The translations under genes were made by a program, and so were the position numbers. Below are positions 13,443 to 21,692 of a stretch of 64,000 nucleotides of DNA, piece by piece. The stretch's first letter is position 1. Every line of letters starts with the position of its first letter. The notes below the pieces were generated by a model. That model saw only the letters and a program-made list of their open reading frames with translations, searched no databases and had not been told where the DNA came from. This DNA comes from Bacteroidales bacterium M7 (lineage in GTDB: Bacteria; Bacteroidota; Bacteroidia; Bacteroidales; Muribaculaceae): positions 4,970 to 68,969 of the forward strand of contig LUJR01000040.1 of NCBI GenBank assembly GCA_001689515.1. Reading direction: 5' to 3'.

Positions 13443-14164
13443 CGACAAAACAAAAGTGCTGGTTAGGCTTCAGTCTATTCCTTTCCATTTTATCGGCAAT
13501 ATTCTCAACAATTTCGTTGTGTAATTCAAATTCACGCAATTTAGATGTAGATTACATCGGTATTGTGGGCAGTGTTTTGGGCGCATCCGTAACCATACTT
13601 ATTGGTTGGCAAATCTACTCATTGATTGAATTGAATGGCATTAGAAAAAATTACAAACGAATAAAAATAAAGTTTTTAGAACTCAAACAAAATTTAGATT
13701 CAAATTCCCGAATATTGAACGCAGAGTCCACAATGTTGCATGGAGCACATTACATAACTTGGTATAACATAGGCAGAGATGAAAGCGCGCTTGGAACAGC
13801 ATATTTTATGCTTACTCATGCGCTGAGGAATTATGCTCTTGAACGAAAGCGAGACTTTGTAGGGAAATGTTTGGAATTGATGCAGGATTGCGTCTGTATA
13901 ACCCACAAGAATAATGTGTGGGATAAGGCTTTTAGTGATGAAGTCGATAGACTTGCGGAACAAGATTTTAAGGTGATATTCAAATTGATTGGATATTTCA
14001 CTCCAGAACAAGCAGTACTGTTTCATCAAATCAGACAAAGCCGACTTAACAAAAAACTTTGTGAAGAATTGCTTGCGAAATGCACGAACAGTCAAACGCA
14101 AACTCACTCCGAGGTGATTAAAACCACAAAGGCCAATCACAATAAGAAAAGGAAAAAGAAATGA
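13439..14164 (+). CDS. Membrane protein of lysogeny region, possible exclusion factor
   Basis: A 241-residue protein with two N-terminal membrane helices (about 10-29 and 41-61, GIVGSVLGASVTILIGWQIY). A long helical cytoplasmic part of about 150 residues follows, ending in a very basic tail (KANHNKKRKKK). It is coupled to the repressor and should be expressed in the lysogen. AT content is higher than in neighbouring phage genes. I recognise no family. Two TM helices plus a soluble helical domain suit membrane-acting superinfection exclusion or abortive infection; this is inference. Confidence 0.65.
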   Translation: MTTKQKCWLGFSLFLSILSAIFSTISLCNSNSRNLDVDYIGIVGSVLGASVTILIGWQIYSLIELNGIRKNYKRIKIKFLELKQNLDSNSRILNAESTMLHGAHYITWYNIGRDESALGTAYFMLTHALRNYALERKRDFVGKCLELMQDCVCITHKNNVWDKAFSDEVDRLAEQDFKVIFKLIGYFTPEQAVLFHQIRQSRLNKKLCEELLAKCTNSQTQTHSEVIKTTKANHNKKRKKK

Positions 14165-14191
14165 ACAAAGATAACCCCAACTAACCTCCCC

Positions 14192-14518
14192 GTGAGCGAA
14201 GCGAAAGAGAAAGACCGCATACTGGCGCAGATTAAGGCGCTCAACCCCCACAACGAGATTGAGGGACTATCCAAGTACCTCTATGGGTTGGAGCGTGACG
14301 GGTATATTTCTGTATGGTATGACACGGAGAAGAAGCCCATAACCATTCGCCTTACCAACAAAGGCAAGGCGTTCCTTGACAGCGGAGGCTACACAGCTCG
14401 ACATAAGACCGAGCGTAAATCAAAGTTGTCAACAAAGGCGTGGGCTGCTATAACCTTTGTTTTAGGTATAGTTCTAACAGAGTTAGTACATATATTAGCC
14501 GAATGGTTAAAGCCGTAG
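14192..14518 (+). CDS. Winged-helix protein with C-terminal membrane anchor
   Basis: A 108-residue protein with GTG start at 14192. Residues about 10-65 (LSKYLYGLERDGYISVWYD, then ITIRLTNKGKAFLDSGGY) resemble a winged-helix domain, in which the LTNKGKAFL segment is typical of the second helix and wing. Residues about 83-103 (AWAAITFVLGIVLTELVHIL) form one membrane helix near the C-terminus. Similar proteins are common in Bacteroidetes mobile elements; the role is unknown. It sits in the lysogeny-expressed cargo between repressor and lipoprotein. Confidence 0.65.
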   Translation: MSEAKEKDRILAQIKALNPHNEIEGLSKYLYGLERDGYISVWYDTEKKPITIRLTNKGKAFLDSGGYTARHKTERKSKLSTKAWAAITFVLGIVLTELVHILAEWLKP

Positions 14519-14617
14519 CCACTCCGTACAAGAACCACCTTACCCCTATTTTGTTTTTATCTTTCATCATTCAAATATACTAATAATAAACCAAATAACA
14601 ACTAAAAACTACAACAA

Positions 14618-15157
14618 ATGAAAAAGTTAATCGCAATAATGCTGATGCTGCTCCCGATGTTGGTTGGGTGCAGCAGCGCAAACGATGTTTGGCTGTTCTC
14701 TCTTGGCCAAACGAAGTCAGAAGTAATTAAAATACTTGATGAGAACCGTTATCGTTACAAAGATGCAGAGAATGGTGAAGGAGTAGAGGGAACTCAGGTT
14801 GTAGAACTCTATGGCATAAAATGGGATGGATTTTCGTTGGATTTTAAGGACGAAAAACTAACCTCAATCGCATTTCGCAAAGCTGATGGCGAAGAAGTGT
14901 CAGAAGAATTGGCGAAAAACGTTGTCGAACATCTTGACAAGAAATATGGAGAACACAGAGAGGATAGGACTGCCGCAAGGGAGTATAAAACCGTTGCTTG
15001 GACTTGGGAGAAAGACAATATTAATGTTCAGTTCGCAAGAATGTTTGGCGGGTTTATGACCTCGCTTATATTCTTTGACGAAGCGGAGAAAACCAATACT
15101 AAGCCCGAAGCAGAAGCCCCCGTTGAAGAAGTTGTTGAAATTTGTGTTGACGAGTAA
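14618..15157 (+). CDS. Lipoprotein of prophage cargo region
   Basis: A 179-residue predicted lipoprotein: signal peptide MKKLIAIMLMLLPMLVGCSS with lipobox LVGC, so Cys18 is lipidated. The mature domain begins with a segment FSLGQTKSEVIKILDENRY that resembles repeats of the SmpA/BamE-like or PASTA-fold type, followed by alternating strands and an acidic C-terminal tail. No family assigned. Surface lipoproteins encoded by prophages beside the repressor commonly alter receptors or block superinfection, which is a fair but unproven reading here. Confidence 0.7.
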   Translation: MKKLIAIMLMLLPMLVGCSSANDVWLFSLGQTKSEVIKILDENRYRYKDAENGEGVEGTQVVELYGIKWDGFSLDFKDEKLTSIAFRKADGEEVSEELAKNVVEHLDKKYGEHREDRTAAREYKTVAWTWEKDNINVQFARMFGGFMTSLIFFDEAEKTNTKPEAEAPVEEVVEICVDE

Positions 15158-15213
15158 TGCCCACCCCCAAGAAATCCTACTACCGCATCCGCGAGGTGTC
15201 AATAATGAAATAG
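15157..15213 (+). pseudogene. Truncated copy of the MerR gene start
   Basis: An 18-codon ORF, MPTPKKSYYRIREVSIMK. It starts in the stop codon of the lipoprotein (TAATG) and ends seven bases before the MerR gene. It closely matches the first residues of that MerR protein (MPTKSYYKVGEVAEML), with shared bases such as AAATCCTACTAC. It appears to be the remains of a second MerR-like gene or a partial duplication of its 5' end. It could also act as a translated leader for the downstream gene. Confidence 0.55.
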
Positions 15214-15219
15214 ATTTAT

Positions 15220-15621
15220 ATGCCCACCAAATCCTACTACAAAGTCGGCGAGGTAGCCGAAATGCTCGGTGTGCCTATCTATACCCTGCGCTACTGGGAG
15301 AAGGAGTTCGACGAGCTTGAACCCGCCCGCGTCGGCAACCAACGCCGATATACTCTTGCTGACATTGAAACCGTCAAGCGCATCATGGAGCTGCTGTATG
15401 TCCGCAAACTGCGCACAGAGGCGGCAAAAGAGGCGATGAAAGGGCACACCGTGAAACCGCAGCTCCACGCCCCGGACAAATGCAAGTCGGCGAAAGGAGC
15501 AATAAGGCTTCTTTCCGAAGCCGTCAGGCGCATCGACGACCCGAGCACGAAGGTACGTGTCGAGAGCGTCCTGGAATGGCTGCTTGATGCAGACAACAAA
15601 GATGAGGACAGCCAGAGCTAA
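15220..15621 (+). CDS. MerR-family transcriptional regulator
   Basis: A 133-residue protein with a canonical MerR winged helix at 5-70 (YYKVGEVAEMLGVPIYTLRY, then EKEFDELEPARVGNQRRYT and LADIETVKRIMELLY). A short helical C-terminus follows (about 90-125) with no Cys ligands for metal sensing. This single-domain type is widespread in Bacteroidetes core genomes; here it is the last gene before the attachment site. A role in integration/excision control or lysogeny maintenance is plausible from location. Confidence 0.85.
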   Translation: MPTKSYYKVGEVAEMLGVPIYTLRYWEKEFDELEPARVGNQRRYTLADIETVKRIMELLYVRKLRTEAAKEAMKGHTVKPQLHAPDKCKSAKGAIRLLSEAVRRIDDPSTKVRVESVLEWLLDADNKDEDSQS

Positions 15622-16028
15622 TCAGACGGACTCAAAATGCGGCCTTTGATTCCGCTCCTCTCCAACATGCCTGCATTTCGCCCATCAAACGCTATAAGGC
15701 AGCTGGGAGCACCGGCGGCTTCCGCCTCTTTGATTCTTCTCCCTCTATCCCCGTCCGCAGTTCGGTCGCTTGGGGCGATAAAAAGAGACGAATCGCACCA
15801 AAGGGTCAACTGTGCGATTCGTCAATTCAGAAAGGGGGTAAATCTTTCCGTATGTATTTTATCGTATTGTTGACCTTGATACGGAGACAAAGATAAGTTG
15901 TTAATTTCAATTGGCAAAACAGCAAAACCGGCAAAACGCCACTTTTTTTTGACTGAATTTTGACTTAACACATTTTAGCACGATATAATTTACAGTTAAT
16001 TAGAAATTTACACGTATTAAATTTTTCA
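15622..16028. other. Non-coding prophage end
   Basis: About 400 bases between the MerR stop and the attachment site. Short ORFs exist on both strands in 15,637-15,873, but neither has a recognisable protein or a consistent start, so I list no gene. The part to about 15,780 is GC-rich; 15,880-16,028 is very AT-rich with no clear motif. The only strong structure is the hairpin listed separately at 15,787-15,823. Confidence 0.5.
15787..15823 (-). terminator. Hairpin with minus-strand T-run
   Basis: GACGAATCGCAC and GTGCGATTCGTC form a perfect 12-base-pair inverted repeat around a 13-base loop. On the minus strand it is followed by TCTTTTTATC, fitting an intrinsic terminator that would stop transcripts entering the prophage from its right end. 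On the plus strand there is no T-run. It may still help to end the rightward lysogeny transcript. Confidence 0.6.
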
Positions 16029-16070
16029 TTCGTAACGAAAAGGTCGTGGGTTCGAGTCCCACTCGCGGCT
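16029..16070 (+). other. attR: 3' half of tRNA-Thr(CGT)
   Basis: The bases from TTCGTAA (anticodon loop, anticodon CGT) through CGAAA, AGGTC, the T arm GTGGG-TTCGAGT-CCCAC and the acceptor strand TCGCGGC-T are exactly the 3' half of a tRNA-Thr. The preceding bases (TTTCA) no longer pair properly with CGAAA, and no D arm or 5' acceptor strand exists upstream. This is the footprint of integration into the 3' part of a tRNA gene, the complete tRNA lying at the other prophage end outside the window. The crossover probably falls within or next to the anticodon loop. Confidence 0.8.
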
Positions 16071-16075
16071 CAAAC

Positions 16076-16119
16076 AAGAGAGCGTCCCATCAAGCATATG
16101 CTTGATGGGACGCTCTCTT
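16076..16119 (+). terminator. Terminator of the tRNA-Thr locus
   Basis: A perfect 44-base palindrome centred at CATATG (arms from AAGAGAGCG inward) followed by TTTTAT on the plus strand. It lies six bases after the tRNA fragment and is host DNA, i.e. the original terminator of the tRNA gene now separated from it by the prophage. It may also serve the convergent aguB operon. Confidence 0.8.
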
Positions 16120-16147
16120 TTATAAGTCTTATAAGTGGATATTGTTG

Positions 16148-17023
16148 TCAGTCGATGAAACGGCGGGTGAGAGGGGTGAAGCAGTCGATGCGGCGGTCAC
16201 GGAGGAAGGGCCACCAGCGGCGTACCTGTTCGCTGCGCTTCATATCCACATCCACTATCACTGACTCCTCGCAGTCAGCAGGCGCGCGATAGAGAAGTTC
16301 GCCTTGCGGTCCGGCAACAAAACTGCTGCCCCAGAACTGTATGCCTCCGGTCTGACCTGACGGGTCTGTCTCATGCCCGACACGGTTGACGGTCACAACC
16401 GGGATACCGTTGGCAACGGCGTGTCCGCGCTGTACCGTGGTCCACGCTTCGCGCTGACGCTCCTGTTCATCTGGCGTATCGGCGCTCTCCAGCCCTATGG
16501 CTGTGGGATATATAAGCATCTCTGCCCCACGTAGAGCCATCAGACGCGCAGCCTCGGGATACCATTGATCCCAGCATACAAGCACGCCGAGACGTCCTAC
16601 AGACGTATCAATCGGCACGAAATCAAGATCACCGGGGGTGAAGTAGAATTTTTCGTAGTATGCAGGGTCATCAGGAATGTGCATCTTGCGGTATTTCCCG
16701 GCTATAGAGCCGTCCTTTTCAAACACCACAGCCGTATTATGATATAACCCCGGGGCACGCTTTTCAAAGAGCGAGGTCACGAGCACTACCCCAGCCTCAC
16801 GCGCCAGACAGCTATAGAAGTCTGTGGCTTCTCCCGGTATGGCTACGGCGAGGTCGAAATTGTCAGTGTTTTCCTCCTGGCAGAAATATAGCGAGTCATG
16901 CAGCTCGCGGTTGACTATCAGCTCCGCGCCCTCTGATGCCAGACGACGCACCTCATCGGCTATGCGACGGCGGTTTTCAGCGACATCGGAGCTATTGGAC
17001 TGCTGTATGATACCTACTTTCAT
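16148..17023 (-). CDS. aguB: N-carbamoylputrescine amidohydrolase
   Basis: A 291-residue nitrilase-superfamily enzyme converting N-carbamoylputrescine to putrescine, CO2 and ammonia, the last step of the agmatine route of polyamine synthesis. The catalytic triad is visible: E40 (NRELHDSLYFCQEE), K113 (GKYRKMHIPDDPAYYEK) and C150 (LVCWDQWYPEAARLMAL). Length and motifs match AguB rather than other nitrilases. The usual partner aguA is not adjacent. The start ATG overlaps the rlmB stop by four bases, so it is the last gene of the dnaN-to-aguB minus-strand series. Confidence 0.92.
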   Translation of the reverse strand: MKVGIIQQSNSSDVAENRRRIADEVRRLASEGAELIVNRELHDSLYFCQEENTDNFDLAVAIPGEATDFYSCLAREAGVVLVTSLFEKRAPGLYHNTAVVFEKDGSIAGKYRKMHIPDDPAYYEKFYFTPGDLDFVPIDTSVGRLGVLVCWDQWYPEAARLMALRGAEMLIYPTAIGLESADTPDEQERQREAWTTVQRGHAVANGIPVVTVNRVGHETDPSGQTGGIQFWGSSFVAGPQGELLYRAPADCEESVIVDVDMKRSEQVRRWWPFLRDRRIDCFTPLTRRFID

Positions 17024-17775
17024 ATGACTTCAAGATTAGCATTAAGACGCTGACGCACTACTTCATACATCATAACTCCGGCTGCCACTGACACATTAAG
17101 TGACTCTATCTTGCCCATGATGGGTATGGCGACCTGAGTGTCGCAGAGGCGAAGCACATTCTGGCTCACTCCTGTATCCTCCGCGCCCATTACTATCGCC
17201 ACAGGAGTGTCATAAGAGCCTTGGGTGTAATTGACAGTGGCTTTCTCGGAGGCAGCAACTACCTGTACACCATTGTCCTTGAGAAAACGGACAGCCCATG
17301 CGATGTCACGCTCACGGCATACGGGGATGTGGTTGAGCGCACCAGCCGAAGTCTTGACGGCATCGCCGCCCACGCCCACACTGTCACGTTCGCCGATGAC
17401 TATCGCATCGACTCCTGCACACTCGCATGTACGGGCAATGGCGCCAAAATTACGCACATCAGTGATGCCGTCAAGCACCACGATAAACGGCAGTATACCA
17501 GCCTCATAAAGCTCAGGCACGAGATGCTCGAGCTTGTGGTAGGTCACAGCCGAGAGCATAGCTACGACCCCCTGATGATTCTTACGCGTGATACGGTTGA
17601 TTTTCTCTACGGGGACACGGCGCATCACCACATGGTCACGCTTTATGACCTCAAGCAGTTCGCCTATGAGCGGACCGTTCAAATCCTTGCTGATTAGCAC
17701 CTTGTCAATGTCGCGCCCAGCCTCGATAGCCTCGATGACAGCGCGTATGCCGAATATATAGTCAGTTGATTCCAT
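17020..17775 (-). CDS. rlmB: 23S rRNA 2'-O-methyltransferase (RlmB/SpoU family)
   Basis: A 251-residue SPOUT methyltransferase. An N-terminal L30e-like substrate domain (about 5-75, IFGIRAVIEAIEAGRDIDKV) precedes the knotted catalytic domain with the three SpoU motifs: DGITDVRNFGAIARTCECAG (about 101-120), IVMGAEDTGVS (about 193-203) and IPIMGKIESLNVSVAAGVMM (about 216-235). RlmB methylates G2251 of 23S rRNA in E. coli; family members can differ in target. Eleven bases separate it from recN. Confidence 0.9.
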   Translation of the reverse strand: MESTDYIFGIRAVIEAIEAGRDIDKVLISKDLNGPLIGELLEVIKRDHVVMRRVPVEKINRITRKNHQGVVAMLSAVTYHKLEHLVPELYEAGILPFIVVLDGITDVRNFGAIARTCECAGVDAIVIGERDSVGVGGDAVKTSAGALNHIPVCRERDIAWAVRFLKDNGVQVVAASEKATVNYTQGSYDTPVAIVMGAEDTGVSQNVLRLCDTQVAIPIMGKIESLNVSVAAGVMMYEVVRQRLNANLEVI

Positions 17776-17785
17776 TTTCAGTTTG

Positions 17786-19444
17786 TTATTTCTTGAGGAG
17801 GGAGATGGCAGCCTGACGCGATTTCTCGTCAGTGGATGAACCGCTGAGCATCAGCGACAGTTCACTCACACGAGCCTCGTCATCAAGGCGCGAGATGTGT
17901 GTATGCGTGGCTTTATCGTCATCCTCTTTGTAGACCTTGAAGTGGCTGGTGCCTTTGGCAGCTACCTGAGGCAGATGGGTGATGGTGATAACCTGGATGG
18001 TGGAGGCTATACCGCTCATCATCTCGCCCATACGGCATGCCACGTCACCGCTCACACCTGTGTCAATCTCATCAAAGATAATAGACGGGAGCTGCATGTG
18101 GCTCGCGATGATGGATTTGAGAGATAGCATCAATCGCGATATTTCGCCGCCCGAAGCAGTCTTTGCCACAGGCATGAGAGGCTGATTTTTGTTGAACGCA
18201 AACAAGAACTCCACATTGTCAGCCCCGGTATGGGATATGTCAGCCGGAGAGACACGTATCTCGCACTGGAGATTCTTCATGCCCAATGGCGCGGCAGCCT
18301 CGCGCAAGTCAGCAGCCAGACGCCCGGCAGCCTCCTTGCGACTACGTGTGAGAGCCACTGCCGCCTCCTTGACGAGAGCCATGGCGCGGCGCGCTTCCTT
18401 CTCGGCTTCTGCCACCTCCTCGTCACCGTTCTGTATGCTGTCAAGACGCTGCCCGAGGGTTTCGTGCAACGCTATAAGCTCCTCCACCGTATCGACATGG
18501 TGGCGTGACTGCATGGAGTATATCGAGCTGAGACGGTCCTCGATGTCTCCCAATTCTTGGGGGTCAGCGTCAAGCGATGCCGCTACATCGCCGAGGGTCT
18601 CCACTATATCCTCCACCTCAATCTTCACCGATTCCAAACGGCTTACAAGCTCATCACCGTCAGGCAGACGGTCAGCGATACCGCCGAGGTAGCGTATGGC
18701 AGCCGAGACTCTTGCGGTCACGCTGTCATCATCGGTATCAAGGTCAGAGAGAGCACTGTCAAGCGCACTGCTTATCTCCTGAGCATGTGAAAGGACATCA
18801 CGCCGCTGCTCCAGCTCTTCCTGCTCGCCCTTGACGAGCTTGAGGGCATCAAGCTGCTCGTATTGATAGCGCGTGAACTCCTCATCATCGCGACCCTTGC
18901 GCAACTCCTCGCGGAGATTGCGGAGCTTGCGCATGGCATCGCGTAGCACCTTGTAGCGGCGCGTGTATTCCTCCAGACGGGCTGCATTACCAGCCATATT
19001 GTCAATCACACTGAGCTGGAAAGAGGGGTCAGCCAGGAGGAGATTCTGATGCTGCGAATGGATATCCACGAGCATCATTGCCAGTTCACGGAGCTGGCTG
19101 ACAGTAACGGGGGTATCGTTGATAAACGTACGCGAACGCCCTGTGGGGGTAAGTTCGCGACGGAGTATGCACTCCGCATCGTCCCAGTCAATGTCGTTAG
19201 TCTCGCAAAAGCGGCGCGCCGAAGCCACGTCAGCAGCATGGAATGTCGCTTCGATGACACTCTTTGCATCCTTGTGGCTGACAGCACGGCTGTCAGCCCT
19301 CGCGCCGAGGATGAGCGACAAAGCCCCGAGCATGATGCTCTTGCCGGCTCCGGTCTCGCCTGTGATGACGTTCATGCCAGGACCAAATGTGACATCCACG
19401 TCATCGATAAGTGCATAATTGGTTATATGTAATCGGGATAACAT
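17786..19444 (-). CDS. recN: DNA repair protein RecN
   Basis: A 552-residue SMC-like ATPase for double-strand break repair. Walker A is GETGAGKSIMLGALSL (about 30-45), a long coiled coil occupies the middle (about 155-345), and the ABC signature ASGGEISRLMLSLKSI and Walker B SIIFDEIDTGVSGDVA lie near 425-475. Length matches RecN. It is followed by rlmB and preceded by the DUF4835 gene, an order seen in many Bacteroidetes. Confidence 0.95.
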   Translation of the reverse strand: MLSRLHITNYALIDDVDVTFGPGMNVITGETGAGKSIMLGALSLILGARADSRAVSHKDAKSVIEATFHAADVASARRFCETNDIDWDDAECILRRELTPTGRSRTFINDTPVTVSQLRELAMMLVDIHSQHQNLLLADPSFQLSVIDNMAGNAARLEEYTRRYKVLRDAMRKLRNLREELRKGRDDEEFTRYQYEQLDALKLVKGEQEELEQRRDVLSHAQEISSALDSALSDLDTDDDSVTARVSAAIRYLGGIADRLPDGDELVSRLESVKIEVEDIVETLGDVAASLDADPQELGDIEDRLSSIYSMQSRHHVDTVEELIALHETLGQRLDSIQNGDEEVAEAEKEARRAMALVKEAAVALTRSRKEAAGRLAADLREAAAPLGMKNLQCEIRVSPADISHTGADNVEFLFAFNKNQPLMPVAKTASGGEISRLMLSLKSIIASHMQLPSIIFDEIDTGVSGDVACRMGEMMSGIASTIQVITITHLPQVAAKGTSHFKVYKEDDDKATHTHISRLDDEARVSELSLMLSGSSTDEKSRQAAISLLKK

Positions 19445-19468
19445 TTCGGCTTACAGGGTTAGAGGAGA

Positions 19469-20392
19469 TTAATTATTGACTTTGTTCGTGCCGTTTTTGA
19501 GCATCTCGAGCTTCTGAGTCTCCGTGGGGTAGAGTTTGCGCATGAGGTCATATACCGTCTTTCGCTCTGTGTCTGACGACTTGGTGTAGATATTGACTAT
19601 CTCGTCAAACTTGGCATCCTCAAACAGCGTCAGCCCGACGCTCATCGGCGACACTTTGTGCACCTTGTCAAGTATGTCAAGCGACTGCGTAATCGCTGCC
19701 CTCCCCTTGTCAGGGCTGACAGTCATCTCGTCAAGCCCCTTGCGATGATAGGCATAATTGAGGTCGCGCAGTTCTGCCGTGGAGGGCTGGGTGAAAGCGG
19801 CAAGGACAGCAGCGCGGTTTTTGGTGTCGCCAAACGACTTCCATCCCTCAGCATCCTGGCTTTGGGCAAGCTGTACGATATTGTTGACGATATCCCAGAA
19901 GGGCTGGCCGCCACGAGGCGCGAACGAATCAAAATCCATAGCCAGCACCAGATAGGCATAATAGTCGAGCAGAGCCGTCAGATCGGAGTCCCAGTCGTTC
20001 TCGACATGATTGAGCCGCTGTCCGCTTTCAAAGGGGAAACTGACCTTGGTATCATGATAGTTGAGCACAGTGGTTGGATAAGACGAGTTGTACACCGGAC
20101 GTGATGACTGTATCTGTATGTCGCATTTGATGGTGCCGTCCTTGACCTCCTGGATGTTGATGTTCAGACGGCAGTTTATGCGCTCATTCGTAGCAATCTG
20201 CGCAGATGAAAACTTCGTATCGTTCATGTAGCTCTTGATGGATTCCTGAAGCTCCGTGAAGATGTCGTTTTCGGTGGATATGTTGTTGGTGTTGAGTTGC
20301 ACATCGCATATCAGTTCCTGCGCCGTAACCGTCCTTGGGACAGCCACAGCAGCGACAATGACCGCGATGAAGAGGAGAAAGCGTGAGAGCAT
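19469..20392 (-). CDS. DUF4835 exported protein
   Basis: A 307-residue secreted protein with signal peptide MLSRFLLFIAVIVAAVAVPR. The mature part starts with ELICDVQLNTNNIS and has the family segments LQESIKSYMNDTKFS and a central FPFE-G-R-NHVENDWDSDLTALLDYYAYLVLA. This matches the Bacteroidetes family DUF4835, encoded between coaBC and recN. Related proteins in type IX secretion species have been linked to that system (PorD-like), but this assignment is uncertain. It is probably periplasmic or outer-membrane associated. Confidence 0.85.
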   Translation of the reverse strand: MLSRFLLFIAVIVAAVAVPRTVTAQELICDVQLNTNNISTENDIFTELQESIKSYMNDTKFSSAQIATNERINCRLNINIQEVKDGTIKCDIQIQSSRPVYNSSYPTTVLNYHDTKVSFPFESGQRLNHVENDWDSDLTALLDYYAYLVLAMDFDSFAPRGGQPFWDIVNNIVQLAQSQDAEGWKSFGDTKNRAAVLAAFTQPSTAELRDLNYAYHRKGLDEMTVSPDKGRAAITQSLDILDKVHKVSPMSVGLTLFEDAKFDEIVNIYTKSSDTERKTVYDLMRKLYPTETQKLEMLKNGTNKVNN

Positions 20393-20409
20393 TGCTTAGA
20401 GGGTGTTTG

Positions 20410-21675
20410 TCATTCTTTGTTATTCCCGGCATACGACGATATGGCGTCAAGTATGTCGGCTGCCACCTCATCTTTGGATTTGAGAGGATAAGACTCCTTA
20501 TGTCCGTCAGCCGAGATGATGGTTACCTTGTTGGTTTCAGTGCCGAAGCCCGCGCCGGCATCCTTGAGAGAGTTGACTACTATCATGTCAAGGTTTTTGC
20601 GTCGGAGCTTGCCTGCGCCGTTGGCATCAGCATTGTCAGTTTCCAGAGCAAAGCCCACCAATATCTGATCAGCCCGCTTGCGTGCACCCAAAGAGGCAGC
20701 TATATCAGGATTCTTGACCAGCGCTATTGATGGCATGTCGTCAGTCTCGCGTTTGATTTTATGGTCGACATATGTAGCCGGTGCATAATCGGCTACGGCA
20801 GCACACATGACTGCAATGTCACAGTCATCAAACACGTTTTCGCATGCCGCAAGCATCTCACGTGCGCTTTCCACACGGACAATATCCACGGCAGGACTAT
20901 CCAACGACAGGCTGACGGGTCCGCTGACCAACGTCACCTCTGCGCCACGCCGTGCCGCTTCTCGCGCTATGGCATAGCCCATGCGCCCTGTGCTGTAATT
21001 ACCGATAAACCGCACCGGGTCAATCTTCTCATATGTGGGACCTGCGGTAATCAAAACGCGCTTGCCTTTAAGACTGACATCAGCCGATGACGGAGTATGG
21101 CTGTGACGGAAAAAATCAGCCAGATATGCCACAATATTCTCAGGTTCCTCCATGCGTCCTTTGCCTATGAGATGGCTTGCAAGCTCGCCCTCAGCAGGCT
21201 CTATGATGTGGTTGCCATAGGAGCGGAGCATGGCGATATTACGCGTGGTCGACGGATGAGCCATCATGTCAAGATCCATGGCAGGAGCCACAAACACAGG
21301 AGCTTTGGCAGACAGGTAAGTGGTGACAAGCATGTTGTCGGCTATGCCGTTTGCCATCTTGCCGATGGTCGATGCAGTAGCCGGGGCAATCACCATGGCA
21401 TCTGCCCACAGACCGAGGTCGACGTGGCTGTGCCATTCACCGGTATTGGCTGTAAAAAATTCCGTAATCACCGGTTTACCCGACAGTGTTGACAACGTTA
21501 CAGGAGTGATGAACTCCCGACCTGCAGGAGTCATTATCACCTGCACCTCGGCACCCTGCTTGACCAGCAAGCGCACTAATGATGCAGACTTATATGCGGC
21601 GATGCCGCCGCATATGCCGAGGATGATATGCTTGCCTTGCAGAGGCACATCAGAAGGATTGCCGACAACAGACAT
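20410..21675 (-). CDS. coaBC: Bifunctional phosphopantothenoylcysteine decarboxylase/synthetase
   Basis: About 421 residues from the ATG at 21675 (MSVVGNPSDV); a start at 21696 is possible but overlaps the upstream gene. The CoaC half has the flavin-binding GICGGIAAYKSASLVRLLVK, the catalytic His in EWHSHVDLGLWAD and the substrate clamp APAMDLDMM (usually PAMN; the Asn is Asp here). The CoaB half has VLITAGPTYEKIDPVRFIGN with STGRMG and the essential Lys in KIKRETDD. The enzyme makes 4'-phosphopantetheine for coenzyme A. Confidence 0.95.
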   Translation of the reverse strand: MSVVGNPSDVPLQGKHIILGICGGIAAYKSASLVRLLVKQGAEVQVIMTPAGREFITPVTLSTLSGKPVITEFFTANTGEWHSHVDLGLWADAMVIAPATASTIGKMANGIADNMLVTTYLSAKAPVFVAPAMDLDMMAHPSTTRNIAMLRSYGNHIIEPAEGELASHLIGKGRMEEPENIVAYLADFFRHSHTPSSADVSLKGKRVLITAGPTYEKIDPVRFIGNYSTGRMGYAIAREAARRGAEVTLVSGPVSLSLDSPAVDIVRVESAREMLAACENVFDDCDIAVMCAAVADYAPATYVDHKIKRETDDMPSIALVKNPDIAASLGARKRADQILVGFALETDNADANGAGKLRRKNLDMIVVNSLKDAGAGFGTETNKVTIISADGHKESYPLKSKDEVAADILDAISSYAGNNKE

Positions 21676-21692
21676 GGCTTTGATATGTGTTT

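Noticed and set aside
15637..15873. Short reading frames on both strands near the attachment site
   Set aside because: Neither has a recognisable product or convincing start; their overlap suggests GC-rich non-coding DNA.
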